Shown here: piece by piece, positions 11,856 through 22,406 of the stretch
How the letters are laid out: each line of letters starts with the position of its first letter
Position numbering within the stretch: the stretch's first letter is position 1
Origin: Papaver somniferum
Taxonomy: Eukaryota; Streptophyta; Magnoliopsida; Ranunculales; Papaveraceae
Assembly (NCBI RefSeq): GCF_003573695.1
Contig: NC_039365.1
Location: forward strand, 129,605,466-129,669,465
Length of the DNA stretch: 64,000 bases
Direction: 5' to 3'
Notes under the pieces: generated by a model
The model's input: only the letters and a program-made list of their open reading frames with translations
The model's database searches: none
Told to the model about the DNA's origin: nothing
Made by a program: the position numbers and the translations under genes

Positions 11856-12378
11856 AAATAACAATTATTTACCTTTAATTTTGAAAAACATGGTGGATGG
11901 TATTGGTTGAGAATGATTATGTAGGCTGGTCGAGAATAAAATTGTTAGTAGTGTTGTATTTTATAAGAATATGGAGCCGCTAATTGTAAAAAAAAAAAAC
12001 CATTATAAATAGAACCGTCACTATATAGTCGTTGGTAATTCATGTGCATGAATTTAGTCAAATTAATTAGTTGTTGGTAACTCAAAATAAATGTAGTAAG
12101 TACCCTATAATTAGAATTTGAAGTCAAACTTTTAAGATCTAAAATTTTCTAATTCATTAATACTGCCTCATTGATTATAAGATATATTAACTTAGGCAAT
12201 AAAAACTTAACTTCAATAAAATCTCGGACAATTTTTGGGCTCATGGTTATCTTCATTTGACGTATCTTCCGTTCAATGCGCTCGTGAACTGTTTTTTCCT
12301 ATGTTTTTGTGACTTTGGTTGTTAACTTTCAAAACTTGAGATCTTATTTGTCTCTCAGCAGAACATTTTCCCGGATTG
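11856..12378. other. Intergenic, no feature recognised
   Basis: AT-rich sequence up to the Mutator-like element; no coding or repeat structure seen beyond short homopolymers. Confidence 0.4.
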
Positions 12379-12387
12379 ATTTCTAAA

Positions 12388-12590
12388 GGGATAATCGGAG
12401 TTTAGTACTCAGGTTTGGACCAACACTAGGTTTTGGTGTAACATTTGTCCAACATTAGGGTTTGGTACGTGGACTGGACGTTGACTCGCGTTGACTAGGC
12501 TAAGTCCTAACTTCTGTTTAGTTATTATTAATAAATTTATATAATAGTGTAATTACGTAACGAGATTACAGTTATACCCTTGAGTGTATT
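12388..12590 (+). repeat. MULE left terminal inverted repeat
   Basis: Starts GGGATAATCGGAGTTTAG. The inner part includes ACGAGATTACAGTTATACCC, matched in the right repeat. Confidence 0.85.
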
Positions 12591-13865
12591 AATATCTACA
12601 CAATAACCATTATTATAGCTCAGGCACCCAACGCCACAAACTCATTCTCAGTTCTAACCATTTTGGCTTCCCAGTATCAACTAGTAGAATCCATGGAAGT
12701 AATCACCACCTGCACCAGTTCTCATCACAGCAACAACAAATCAACCCATCTTCTCAGTTTCTCCTAACTCTTCTTATAAATCAACCATATATATTGCCAT
12801 CTTCCAATCTTATATACGTTGCCATCTTCCAATCTACCACAATCCCATGAATCAGACAACATCAGAATCTTCAGAATCTGCTGCTGTAATTCTTTAGTTC
12901 ATCTGCAGCTTCAAACATCAACAACCGCTGTAATTCTTCTTCACCTTGTGTTCTTGACTGCAACAGGTGCAAATCCCCCATTGATCTCAGCTCCAAACTA
13001 ATTTTTTTCTGTAATTCAAACCCAACAGGTCCATCTCATCTTCACCTAATTCAGTTCAAAATCTCCAGATCCAAAACCCGAACTTCAATTTCTTCTCAAG
13101 CGTCAATAGCATCTACTACTCATTTCTCATCTCGATTTAGCATTGATTTCTCGATCTCAGGCAGCACCTCAATTCATCTCTGAATCTCCTCTCTTCACAT
13201 CACAACCCATCTGAGCTTGATTTCTCATCTTGAAGAGACACTTTCATCTCAAATACACTGATTACCATAAACTCATAACATCACCGAACTTCCAATTACA
13301 TTTAAAAGTCAGATGCAACATTCAATTATAGAGACAGCAGAAACCCATTTCTTCTCAAAGTTATAAGAACTCTAATTTCACCATCAATTCGAAATCAAAC
13401 CATCTCAATGCCTAATTAAAAATTAAATCAAACCCCAACTGCCAATTTTTTCATTGATTCTGATTACACCATGTAACATCTCGTATGAACCCATGAACAT
13501 CATCTCAGATGCTCTTCTCCCAAATCATCAAGCACCCACTTCTTCGATTCAAAAACAGTTCTTCATATCACTTCTAAATCTTACCCCCCAAATTAACACA
13601 GACTCTATTTGTTCTAAATCTCCTCAATCGAAGCATATCTTTAATCTCTGCAAACTCTAATTTCTTCTTTTCCATTTCTTTACCGTTTCAAACAGTGACG
13701 ATTTCTTCGCGAATTAACACAACAATCTTCATGGCAGTGACACCAACAAACATATGGTAATATTCAGTCACAACTCATCCCCGTTATCGATTTGCAGCTG
13801 CAATAGAGAGTATGGGGAAGAAGAAGAGAACTGGAAATAGATAACATCGGGTTCTAGGGTTACTG

Positions 13866-14063
13866 AGCATAATACCACTTCAAGGGTACACTTGTAATCT
13901 CGTTATTCTTATAATATTTTTATTTTACAAATTCATTAAAGTCTAGTCATAAACAGTCAACGTAGGTCAACGTTTGGTCCAGGTACCAAACACTAACGTT
14001 GGACAAATGTTAGACCATAGCCTAGTGTTGGTCCAAACCTGAGTACTAAACTCCAATTATCCC
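13866..14063 (-). repeat. MULE right terminal inverted repeat
   Basis: Reverse complement starts GGGATAATTGGAGTTTAG and continues in step with the left repeat, with scattered substitutions and short indels. Confidence 0.85.
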
Positions 14064-14246
14064 ATTTCTAAAACTCGCACTTTCCATTTGCTATTTTCAA
14101 TCTTTTTAAAATTACCACATATCTTAGAAACAACAACTTCAAATTTGGCATTACAAAAAAATATAATAGCTTTTTGAGACATTTCAATTGAGAAATTTAA
14201 AACACTAAAATGAAAATTAGAAGAGATATAGTAGAAAAAATCTTCT

Positions 14247-14324
14247 CACTCCATTTCAAAATAATAGGCTTGTTTATGTACAAATTTGCACATAAACAAG
14301 CCAATCATTTTGAAACGGAGGGAG
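14247..14324. mobile_element. 78-bp Stowaway-like foldback MITE
   Basis: The right end read inward is CTCCCTCCGTTTCAAAATG, the classic Stowaway terminus. The left end is CTCACTCCATTTCAAAATA. The arms continue as GGCTTGTTTATGT and its complement, so nearly the whole 78 bp is one hairpin with a tiny loop. TA follows the right end; the left TA is mutated. No coding content. Confidence 0.8.
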
Positions 14325-15898
14325 TAGTAGAAGTGAATTTTCGTGTGAGTTTAGTGTTTGAAAGTGAGGTGATCGCTGTCGTATGCGTCAAAAATAAATA
14401 ACTTTCTCACTTCAACAAAATATAAATATAGCAAGGGCAAGAAAGGATTAGGTCTAGGTTGTCAATATGTTTCGGTTCCTTAAGTAAAGCAAGGGGGGAT
14501 CTTTCTGATTTTTAATAAACTAAATTATACTAAAAGCAAAACAAGAAATAAAGCAAGCAATTCAAATATGTGAAAGTATTGGTCAAGGATATCGTTTTCA
14601 TTCACTAACATGCTTTTCAACAATAACTAGAATTGATACTTAATCTCAACTTAATCAAAAGCCCTAGGATACCTTAATCACAAGAATATCCCGCTAATTT
14701 CCTCTTGTCATCAACAATTGCATTAAAAGATGTGAATATGAATTCTACCTAAGGGAACAACCTAACGTGTAAAAGCACTAATCAAGTTTAATTCCCAAGA
14801 TGCAATAAGTTTTATGAAATCAGGCCAATCAAAGCAATCGAACGTGTAAAAGCACTAATCCGATTTAACAAAGGTTATGATTCACTTGTGACTATTAGGA
14901 TGTATCACTACAAGCAATATTCACAATTATTCTACTTGCAATAAAAAATTTATCACTTTTGCGTATAATAAACTCTAATCTAGCAATAGATATGCATGTG
15001 AGTTCTACCAATTTGCAACTTGACAAAACAAACATTCAATCATACATGGCGATATTTCGGGTGAATCGTAATCAATAAAATGGAGACAAAACTAATTTAT
15101 TGAACAAAAAACATGCTTTGCAAAATCCAACTAATCCATAACCAATAATAAGATTAACTACTCATGTTAATGGAGTTCATAACAAGGAGAAAAAGAAGAG
15201 TTTCCATGTTTCTAAACCCTAGGCAGAAATAGTAACCAAAAGATAAAATTAATTTGCTGTGAATGTTTTCTTTTATACCACCAAACCAAATCTCGGTTGT
15301 CTCATATCCAAATTTTCCCAGCCCATGCTCACGCCATGCCTCAAACAAAGCCCAATAACTTGTTAAGCTTGTCAGTTATGTGGAACTGACAGAGCAAATT
15401 CCAGCTGCAACTCTTGCCTCAAACTCGGGCATCACACAACTCCTTCTCTGCGTTATTACTCATGCCACAACTTGCAAGCAAACCTTCATTCTGCATCTTC
15501 ACATACACAACATGCATTTTTGTTCTTCCCTGTAGTTTCCTAACATGCATCCAAAACCCTTCGAACTCATTAATATCATCACCACAACAACATATTCATC
15601 TTCTTCATTTCCTTGTCGTGGCAGTGACCACCAGAACTCAAGTACTGCCTCAATTTCCTCCATCATTCTTCAATCCCAATTCCATGATCCCTATTTCACC
15701 AACATGTCCGTGCCTGCTATTTCAGCTTCAACACTTGACAACAACATCTCAGCTTCATCCATTCTCATCTCCCTGATTTCTTCTCAGCTACAGCACCATC
15801 TGCTTGTCTTTCTCCTGAATACCAAAATTATCCACCAACTACACACTGCTTCCTATACCAAATCTCCACCAGAACCTGCTTGATATCAACATCATCTC

Positions 15899-17027
15899 TA
15901 GGGCTGGCAACGGATAACCGATATCCGATATCCATTTCCGAAATCCGACATCCTATAGGATTTTATCCGACATATCGGATATCGGATATCGGAATCGGAT
16001 ATTTTATCGGATATTTTCTCTTAACGATAACGATATTGGAATGGGCCTTTCCGTTAGGTTAATATCCGATATCCGATAGTCATCTTCATAACCTTCATAA
16101 CCGAGTTTCAGCTTTTGAGCAGGAAACATGTTTTTCAAAAAAAACTAGTCACACATTCCTATCATTTATGACCGAGTTTCAGCTTTTGAGCCATTGTTAG
16201 TTGCGAATTTCAAATTTGGTCCCAGCAGCTTATTGGACGCTTCCATACCCTTGTTAGTAGTTGCTAAGTTGCAATCAGTGGAAGACTTGTTTAGTCCCAA
16301 GTTGTTGCTTTTCTACATTCTTTATCTATGACAGAGACTTGCTTAGTCAGAAGACCTTAACTACGCTTAATCCTCCAGTAATCCAAGTTTGCCGTGTTTT
16401 CTGCAATAGAATTACAGTATAAATAAAAGAGTCTTGATTCTTGGTTTTGGTACTAAATCCTCTGCAAAAACACTAAGAAGATTATTGTATCATGGGAACC
16501 GTTTGTTGTGGAAGTTCTTCTAATGATGGTGGTGGCATCTCACCCTTACACTTAGTCTTGCTGATACTGTTCATTGTTCTCATTGTTTCTATCTTCTCCA
16601 ATCCACAACCGCGAGCACGGCGGTTCATCGTGCAAAGAATCTGTTGAATTTCTTGATGGTTGATGATTATTTGCACATACCTTTGCAGGTATGATTTTTG
16701 GGTAAATCGTTTTTTCTTCTAATAGAGATTTGTTTGAACGAATGGGGACAGACAGAATTTCATCAGGCATCAACTGTACAAGAAGGTTATGAAGATGACA
16801 TCTTTGTTACAGAAAATTTTCGTTCTTGCGTATTCAAAATTTTCGTTCTTGCGTTATCGGATTTTAACGGATAAATATCTGTTATCCGATAGATTAACGT
16901 TAACGATATCGGTTTGTATTTTTGATATCCGCCGGATGTTAACGGATATCGGATATCCGATAATTCTTAACCTTAACCTTATCGGATTGTCCAATATCCG
17001 GCGGATATTTATCCGTTGACAGCCCTA
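15899..17027. mobile_element. hAT-superfamily non-autonomous element, 1129 bp, inside the LTR of A
   Basis: Perfect 8-bp target duplication ATCATCTC (15891-15898, 17028-17035), as expected for hAT. The sister LTR shows the empty site. Terminal repeats are TAGGGCTGGCAACGGATAA and, at the far end reversed, TAGGGCTGTCAACGGATAA. Both subterminal zones (about 15914-16075 and 16855-17015) are dense in GGATATCGGATATC-type repeats, typical transposase-binding arrays. No transposase. The middle holds a short promoter-like region and a 51-aa ORF. Confidence 0.93.
16418..16647 (+). CDS. Small predicted membrane protein ORF (51 aa) carried by the hAT element
   Basis: ATG at 16492, stop at 16645-16647. 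TATAAATAA lies about 70 bp upstream (near 16419), so the element contains a plausible core promoter plus ORF. The peptide starts MGTVCCGSSSNDGGG, then has one hydrophobic segment HLVLLILFIVLIVSIF (residues 20-35), then a basic tail with PRARR. This is the layout of a single-pass small membrane protein, with two N-terminal cysteines that could be acylated. I do not recognise the family. It may be a host exon captured by the transposon or chance; a possible splice acceptor (TTTGCAG) follows near 16688. Confidence 0.35.
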
Positions 17028-18664
17028 ATCATCTCAACTTCTCAATCTTCCCTGTATTGCACATGGCAGCGACTCCCAATTCCATTTGAGTTTAAACTGA
17101 ACCCATGCATCTTTGTATTCTCAGCTGAACATCATAAGTTCCAACTTTACCTCCAGCCATCACCCTGTAATCTCTGGCAGAACCCATGACCTGCAATGCC
17201 TCAACTGCAGCAGCTCAACAGTCCACCAGCTAACTCTCTCCAATGCCATCAGCTGAAACCACCATCACTAACATCACAACCTGCAAATACAATAACTCAG
17301 CATCTCCTAACCCTGGGCATCAAACACCAACACCAATCATACAATGACATACAATCAACAACTTCAGTTCCATCGCCACCAACCACTACAGCTGCAACTG
17401 TACTCCTTCAGTTTCATGTATCTGGCAGCCATCCTGCAACCCAATCTCATTTTACAGCAACAACAACTTCTTGCTTCCCTGTATCTCCAGTGTTGTAGCT
17501 TAAACCATTACCATTTCCTTCTCCTCTATGACTTTACAGCAAACAAACACTTCCTCAATACCACCAGTTCTTCTTATCCCCATTTCAAACTGCAGCTTAG
17601 CCATTTGCACTTGCAACATTCCTACAATATCTCAATCTTAGCAACAACCATTAGAACTGCAGTCTCCAATTCCTTGCTCAGCTTCCTTGCATATCTTCTC
17701 AGCTTAATGAGCTCTTAAGCTTCCTTGTTCAGATAACAAACTCAAAACCCCCATCTCACCGTCTTCTAGGCCAACTGAACTCAAGAACTTCATCATTATC
17801 CCATTACAGCATCAACACAAATCCATCTTCATATTCAACAAACCCATACTTCAATTTGTGGAAAATTCACCATCTGATTCATCTTCTATCTTCAAATCAC
17901 CTCAACAACTTCAACTAATTCCATGTCTTCTCTCTGAATTGTTTCAAGCATCAATTCTTCTTTTACTCCGCTGGAACTTCAAATCTGAGTTAAACCCACT
18001 TCTCCTGATTCGTTCTAACTCATTAATTCCTTCTTCAACTGAGTTATCGATTGAGAATTCAAACTCAGCAGAACCCTAACTCCATTAACCAACAGCGGCA
18101 GTAGCAGCTGTAATTTTTCTTCATCTCGTGTTCTTGACTGCAACAGATGCGAACCCCCATCGATCTCAACTCCAAACTAATCTTCATCACCACTTTCTTC
18201 TTCATCGATTACTTCCACCAGCAGCAGCCGCCATCATCACTTCTTCTCAATTTCAGGTACAATAATTGAGAGATGGACAAATCCTCTCAATTTCAGGTCT
18301 TGGTAGGAATGAGGATTTATATTGACACCCAGCAGATCAATAGATAGAGGCACCCAGATTTCATTTAGGCTGTCAGTTTCACGGAACCGACTGCCTATTC
18401 GCTTTCTTGCTCAACTGTCAGTTATAGAGAACAGACAGTTCATTCTCCGCCTTCTTCCTGTACCATTTTAGCCGGCTCCAAATATTACTCCCCATGAAAT
18501 GACCCTTTTTTGCTCCAAATGGGTAATTTCTCCTTCTTTTGCTTCAAACGACTCCATTGCACCTAATAAACTCAAAAGCAAACATAAGATACATAATTTA
18601 CAAGAAAACTCGCAAAGAAAGCATAATCAATAGATAAATATCAAGGCGTTTTAGACACCTATCA

Positions 18665-18690
18665 AATTCCCCCACACTTAGACTTTTCTA
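18665..18690 (-). other. Element A polypurine tract
   Basis: The sense strand reads AAGTGTGGGGGAATT directly before the 3' LTR. It is the plus-strand DNA primer for reverse transcription and nearly identical to the tract of B at 46031-46045. Confidence 0.85.
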
Positions 18691-20289
18691 GCCCTCGAGC
18701 AAATCACACAAAATAATTCTAAAACATACATACAACTCTGTCTCGTTGAGGAAACGTTCACACTTAGCACGTATAACAAGCCTTTGAACCCCTAGGTGTC
18801 CCTAGTGGACGAGTTATAGTCTCGTGAAAGTTTACAAGAGGTTTACCTACAAATCCTACTTTTCCAACTTACAAGTTCTCTTAAATGATAGCATCCGACG
18901 CGCTAAGAAGACATAGAGATTTTGCACATTAGTCATAAGAAGTTAGACACATATATGAACACAATATCATCTTTAAAAGTTGAGAGAGAAATAACCATCC
19001 CTTATCGAAAGAATCCAGGTTCGAGAGTGATCGAAAGTCTCGACTCTGCCTCACAAGAATGGGTTTTATGAAGTTGCTCTCAATAATAAATAACTTTTTT
19101 ATGGGTCACAGTCACACATGTGTCCTGATAGGAATGAAGAGAGAATCCTACGACACGTTGAATAGTAGGAAGGCAAAACCCTCCGAATTGTTTTGAAATC
19201 CACATCTTTTATTCATTTTGAAAACCCTTTTTCTGACGATCTCTACGAAAGGAAATCAACCATTTAATGAAGGTGGGAATATGCTTACTTACCTCGTTAT
19301 CCGTTCGATGTGCATTAGCACCATTCTCACATTATCCATAGAAACTTTTTCGGTCTTCAATCCTTGTCTTCGGTCGTCAACTCTTGTCTTCATCTTCGTC
19401 TTCGGTCTTTAGCTCTTGATGATAACTCTTGAACTTTGTAGAATCTTGACAATGTGATACTTTTTTTCTAATTCCTTGTTGCTTGAAACTTCATTATGAA
19501 TATTCCTCTTTACATTGACTTTATTTGAAAGAATATAAAACTAAAAATGAACTAAAATGATGCAAGCCCAAAATATGATACAATGAATTTTTCTTGTCTC
19601 TTTTTTTTTTCCTTTTTTTTTTCATAAGATATATACAATGCAAAATGATAATGAACATAAAACAAAATAAGATAACAACTAATAATAATGCAACTTTCTG
19701 TTGTCTTTTTTTTTTTCATTCTTTTTTCTGTTTTTTTTTTCATGAGACAAGAGAAATAAACACAAACTGAAAATAAAAATAAAATAAGAAAAAATGGCCA
19801 TGGTGTAAGTACTTTACCGCTTGATTCTTCATAGCGTGTATTGTCTCGATATCATAAACTTCTTGAACTCTCAATCTTCACTTTTGTACATAAGTCTCAA
19901 CTTGTAAAAATTCTGCTCCTTGTCTTGTTGCTTTACTTGAATCTGAAATCTTCTCATTTCTGTACCTTTGAATTTGTGATGCTCCGCTTGTTGATGATGA
20001 TGGTGTTTCTATGGAACTGTTGGTGTAGAGAGAGATAAAGTGGATGGTGCTAACTGTGAAAAAAATTACAAGTGGTACGTAAGTTAGCAATTCGATGTCA
20101 CCATCATGATTGATAAAATAGCACTCAAGAGATCAAAGTAGTGCTTTTATTGGTGGGAGGTTGGGTAGCTCATCATTCTACCCGGAATTAACATACGGTG
20201 ACACACACTCTAAAAGTACATATTTAGACACGTATAAAGAATTAAAGGTCGGTGTCTCTCATGATGTAACATGGGTAGTCTACACTATA

Positions 20290-20373
20290 GGGGATCACAA
20301 CTCTAATACCAAATTCAGTCTGCACCTCATTGGGGATCACAACTCTAACACCAAATTCAGTCTGCACCTCATT
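20290..20373. repeat. 2 x 42-bp tandem duplication in element A
   Basis: GGGGATCACAACTCTAATAC... is repeated once in direct tandem with a single visible substitution. Confidence 0.85.
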
Positions 20374-20597
20374 TGCCACTGGCATGGTTAAATCCAACTT
20401 TAACTCTCATACAAGCAAGAAACCCGATCACGTTCTCTGTCATCTCTAAGTTCAGTCACTCTTATAAGAATCTCGATGTAATCTTAGCGACATGCATACT
20501 ATGTGACTCTAAACTAACTACAAGTTGGAATTTTTTTTATTCACTAATTTAAACAAAAGTTGAAAAATTTGAAAAATTTACAATGCAAATGCTTAAC

Positions 20598-20635
20598 CAC
20601 TCCCCCACACTTAAACTTTACATTGTCCTCAATGT
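20598..20635 (-). other. Element A internal hairpin plus second purine tract
   Basis: On the sense strand ACATTGAGGACAATGT (6-bp stem, AGGA loop; 20620-20635) is followed by TTTAAGTGTGGGGGAGTGG, a tract similar to the true polypurine tract. The same arrangement occurs in B and C. Confidence 0.7.
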
Positions 20636-20756
20636 AAATTGAATCGTCCAAAGAAAGTCAAGGTGAAAAATAATATAAATAAATAAATATAAGACAAGAA
20701 ATCAGAAAAATAAATAAATATAAGACAATAAAAAGCTAAAAACAAGACAAGAAAAA

Positions 20757-22072
20757 TTAAAAGATAAGAGATACAAAACCAGTGGGTTGCCTCCCATGCA
20801 ACGCTTGGTTTAAAGTCGTCAGCCCGACTTTCAAGACGAATTCCCCATACACCAATAACCTGAAAAGTTGGGGATCCACCCATAGAACCTGTTTTGCAAA
20901 CACTAGATTCACACAAATATTAGTAATGTAGAATATAAATGAAGCTATTAACCGATAAAAGTTTCCCCCGCACTTATTCTTGTCCACACTTGGAAGTGTA
21001 TGATAATCAAGCATCTCTAATGGAGGATATCGAGAAACAAAGTCATTCAACAATATTCTCGAAGCACATACATTCAAACCAATAAGAGGTAAAGGAGAAG
21101 AAACAATATGCAAAGGGGTAGACAAATCTTGCACAATCTCTTGTATTACGGAATCCTCTTCATCCTTGAAAAACTCAAGTGAATTATTCACCTCTTCTAT
21201 ATCATGGTCCTCTATCAAACCTTGCACCATTCTTCGTCCGTTTCTGCCTTAACCAAAGTCTTGACATCAACATCTTCATTATAATCCTTTCCAAGCTCAA
21301 TTGGGTCTTCCACAATATTTGTCGTAACGATTTCATTCTCAACATACTCCTATTTGTTGTTCGGCACATACTCTTTTTCGGATCTAAATCTCGTTATAAG
21401 GAACTTTTTTAGAACACTCAAAAATGCATCATCCTCAAGCTCCACCATTTGAATAGGCACTTGATCATTATTAAGATCAATGCTTGAGTAATCTACACAA
21501 GTGTCATCATAGTCCTGTTCGTCTTCATCTTCATCTTGATCCCAGAAAGATTCCATTGTACACTCCTCGTTGTTGTCACCATGAGTTGTTTCAAGCAATG
21601 CATCATAATCGACGTCACATTCATAGGTAACATAATACTGGTCCTCGCTGAATTTAGTGTTGCTAATATCTAACTCATCCTTTTGAATAGGTGAATGATC
21701 ATTATTACGATCAAGACTTCAGTTAACTACACAATTATCATCAAACCCGCCCAAGGATTGGTCTTTTTCAGAATTTCCCATGTCCGCCTTGTATTAATCA
21801 ATGCCTTGTCTTAAGTGGGAAACAACTTTATGAAGCTCTTGGAGTGATCCATCCAAATTCTGAATATATTGTTCCATTTGTTTGTAAAGCTCACTCTCTA
21901 AGGCAAAAGTAGAATCACTTACTTCAGTATTGTTAGGCCAATTATCTTCCCTTTGAATGGGTGAATGATCATAACTAAGATCAGAAATTGGGACAAACAT
22001 ACTATGAGCGTATGTGGTTGATGAAACTGGTTCCATGCTTGGTTGTTTACGAACTGACTCCATGCTGACCAT
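20757..22072 (-). pseudogene. Element A acidic ORF of unknown family (PIQ-repeat / DPQLFRLL protein)
   Basis: Minus-strand coding region starting at 22072. Frame 1 runs to a stop at 21794-21796, continues in the same frame past a TGA at 21719-21721 to 21350, then shifts frame and resumes at 21230-20757. It lacks gag, protease and polymerase motifs. Visible features: three spaced copies of a (N/Y)D..(S/V)PIQ motif (DHSPIQRED, DHSPIQKDEL, NDQVPIQMVEL), an Asp/Glu-rich stretch (DQDEDEDEQDYDD), then GLNVCASRILLNDF and WVDPQLFRLLVYG. The last two have counterparts in element C. It lies where gag would be in an autonomous element. Function unknown; the stops show this copy is dead. Confidence 0.6.
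20783..20830 (-). ncRNA. Conserved two-hairpin motif, copy in element A
   Basis: On the sense strand: hairpin 1 AAGTCGGGCTGACGACTT, a 16-nt spacer, then hairpin 2 TGGGAGGCAACCCA. Stems are AAGTCG/CGACTT and TGGG/CCCA. In this copy the motif also falls within an open frame. Confidence 0.6.
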
Positions 22073-22379
22073 AAATTGCTACATTTCGTCTACCACACTA
22101 GAAGAAATATGAATGGGAGTACAAGTATCCTCCCTCTTTGTGGTTGCTCACTTACATACCCACCATAAAAAGGTTGGTATGTATAAGAACAACTAAAAAG
22201 GGTACGTGGAGTAAGGGTGATACTTGTCATGTTGTTGAGGTTGAAAACTGTATTGATTGCTCCAATATGCTCCGTCCATAGAAATCGGTACCTGAAACGA
22301 AATTCTCAAAACAAGGTTAAGAACCAAAAGAATATGAAAAACTAAAAAAAAAATTAAACCAAAACAAATAACAACCCGC

Positions 22380-22403
22380 TGCCTCCCCAGCAGCGGCGCC
22401 AAA
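22380..22403 (-). other. Element A primer-binding site (tRNA-Asp type)
   Basis: Four bases after the 5' LTR the sense strand reads TGGCGCCGCTGCTGGGGAG, close to the complement of the 3' end of plant tRNA-Asp. It would prime minus-strand DNA synthesis. Confidence 0.8.
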
Positions 22404-22406
22404 ATT

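Larger units (their letters stand above)
12388..14063. mobile_element. Non-autonomous Mutator-like element (MULE), 1676 bp
   Basis: Perfect 9-bp target duplication ATTTCTAAA at 12379-12387 and 14064-14072, the diagnostic size for Mutator. The ends are long inverted repeats: 12388 to about 12590 pairs with about 13866 to 14063. The outer ~100 bp are very similar (both start GGGATAAT, then GGAGTTTAGTACTCAGG), and the inner part is looser with small indels. No transposase frame exists. The interior (about 12600-13860) is pyrimidine-rich on the plus strand. Part of it (12926-13003) is homologous to the LTRs of element A, so the element has exchanged sequence with a retrotransposon. It would need a transposase in trans. 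Confidence 0.9.
14370..18664 (-). repeat. Element A 3' LTR (with hAT insertion)
   Basis: Aligns with 22407-27066 throughout, except for the hAT at 15899-17027 found only here. Purine-rich on the sense strand. The long Ser/Thr/His/Gln-rich open frames on the plus strand are by-products of that composition. Confidence 0.92.

Noticed and set aside
15414..15883. Open frames of 112-124 aa on the plus strand in the A LTRs (also 17196-17718, 23511-23932, 24257-24631)
   Set aside because: Antisense to the LTR, rich in Ser/Thr/His/Gln from pyrimidine-rich DNA, repeated in both LTRs, no domain.
19552..19743. Lys-rich 63-aa minus-strand frame
   Set aside because: Translation of poly-T/A runs.
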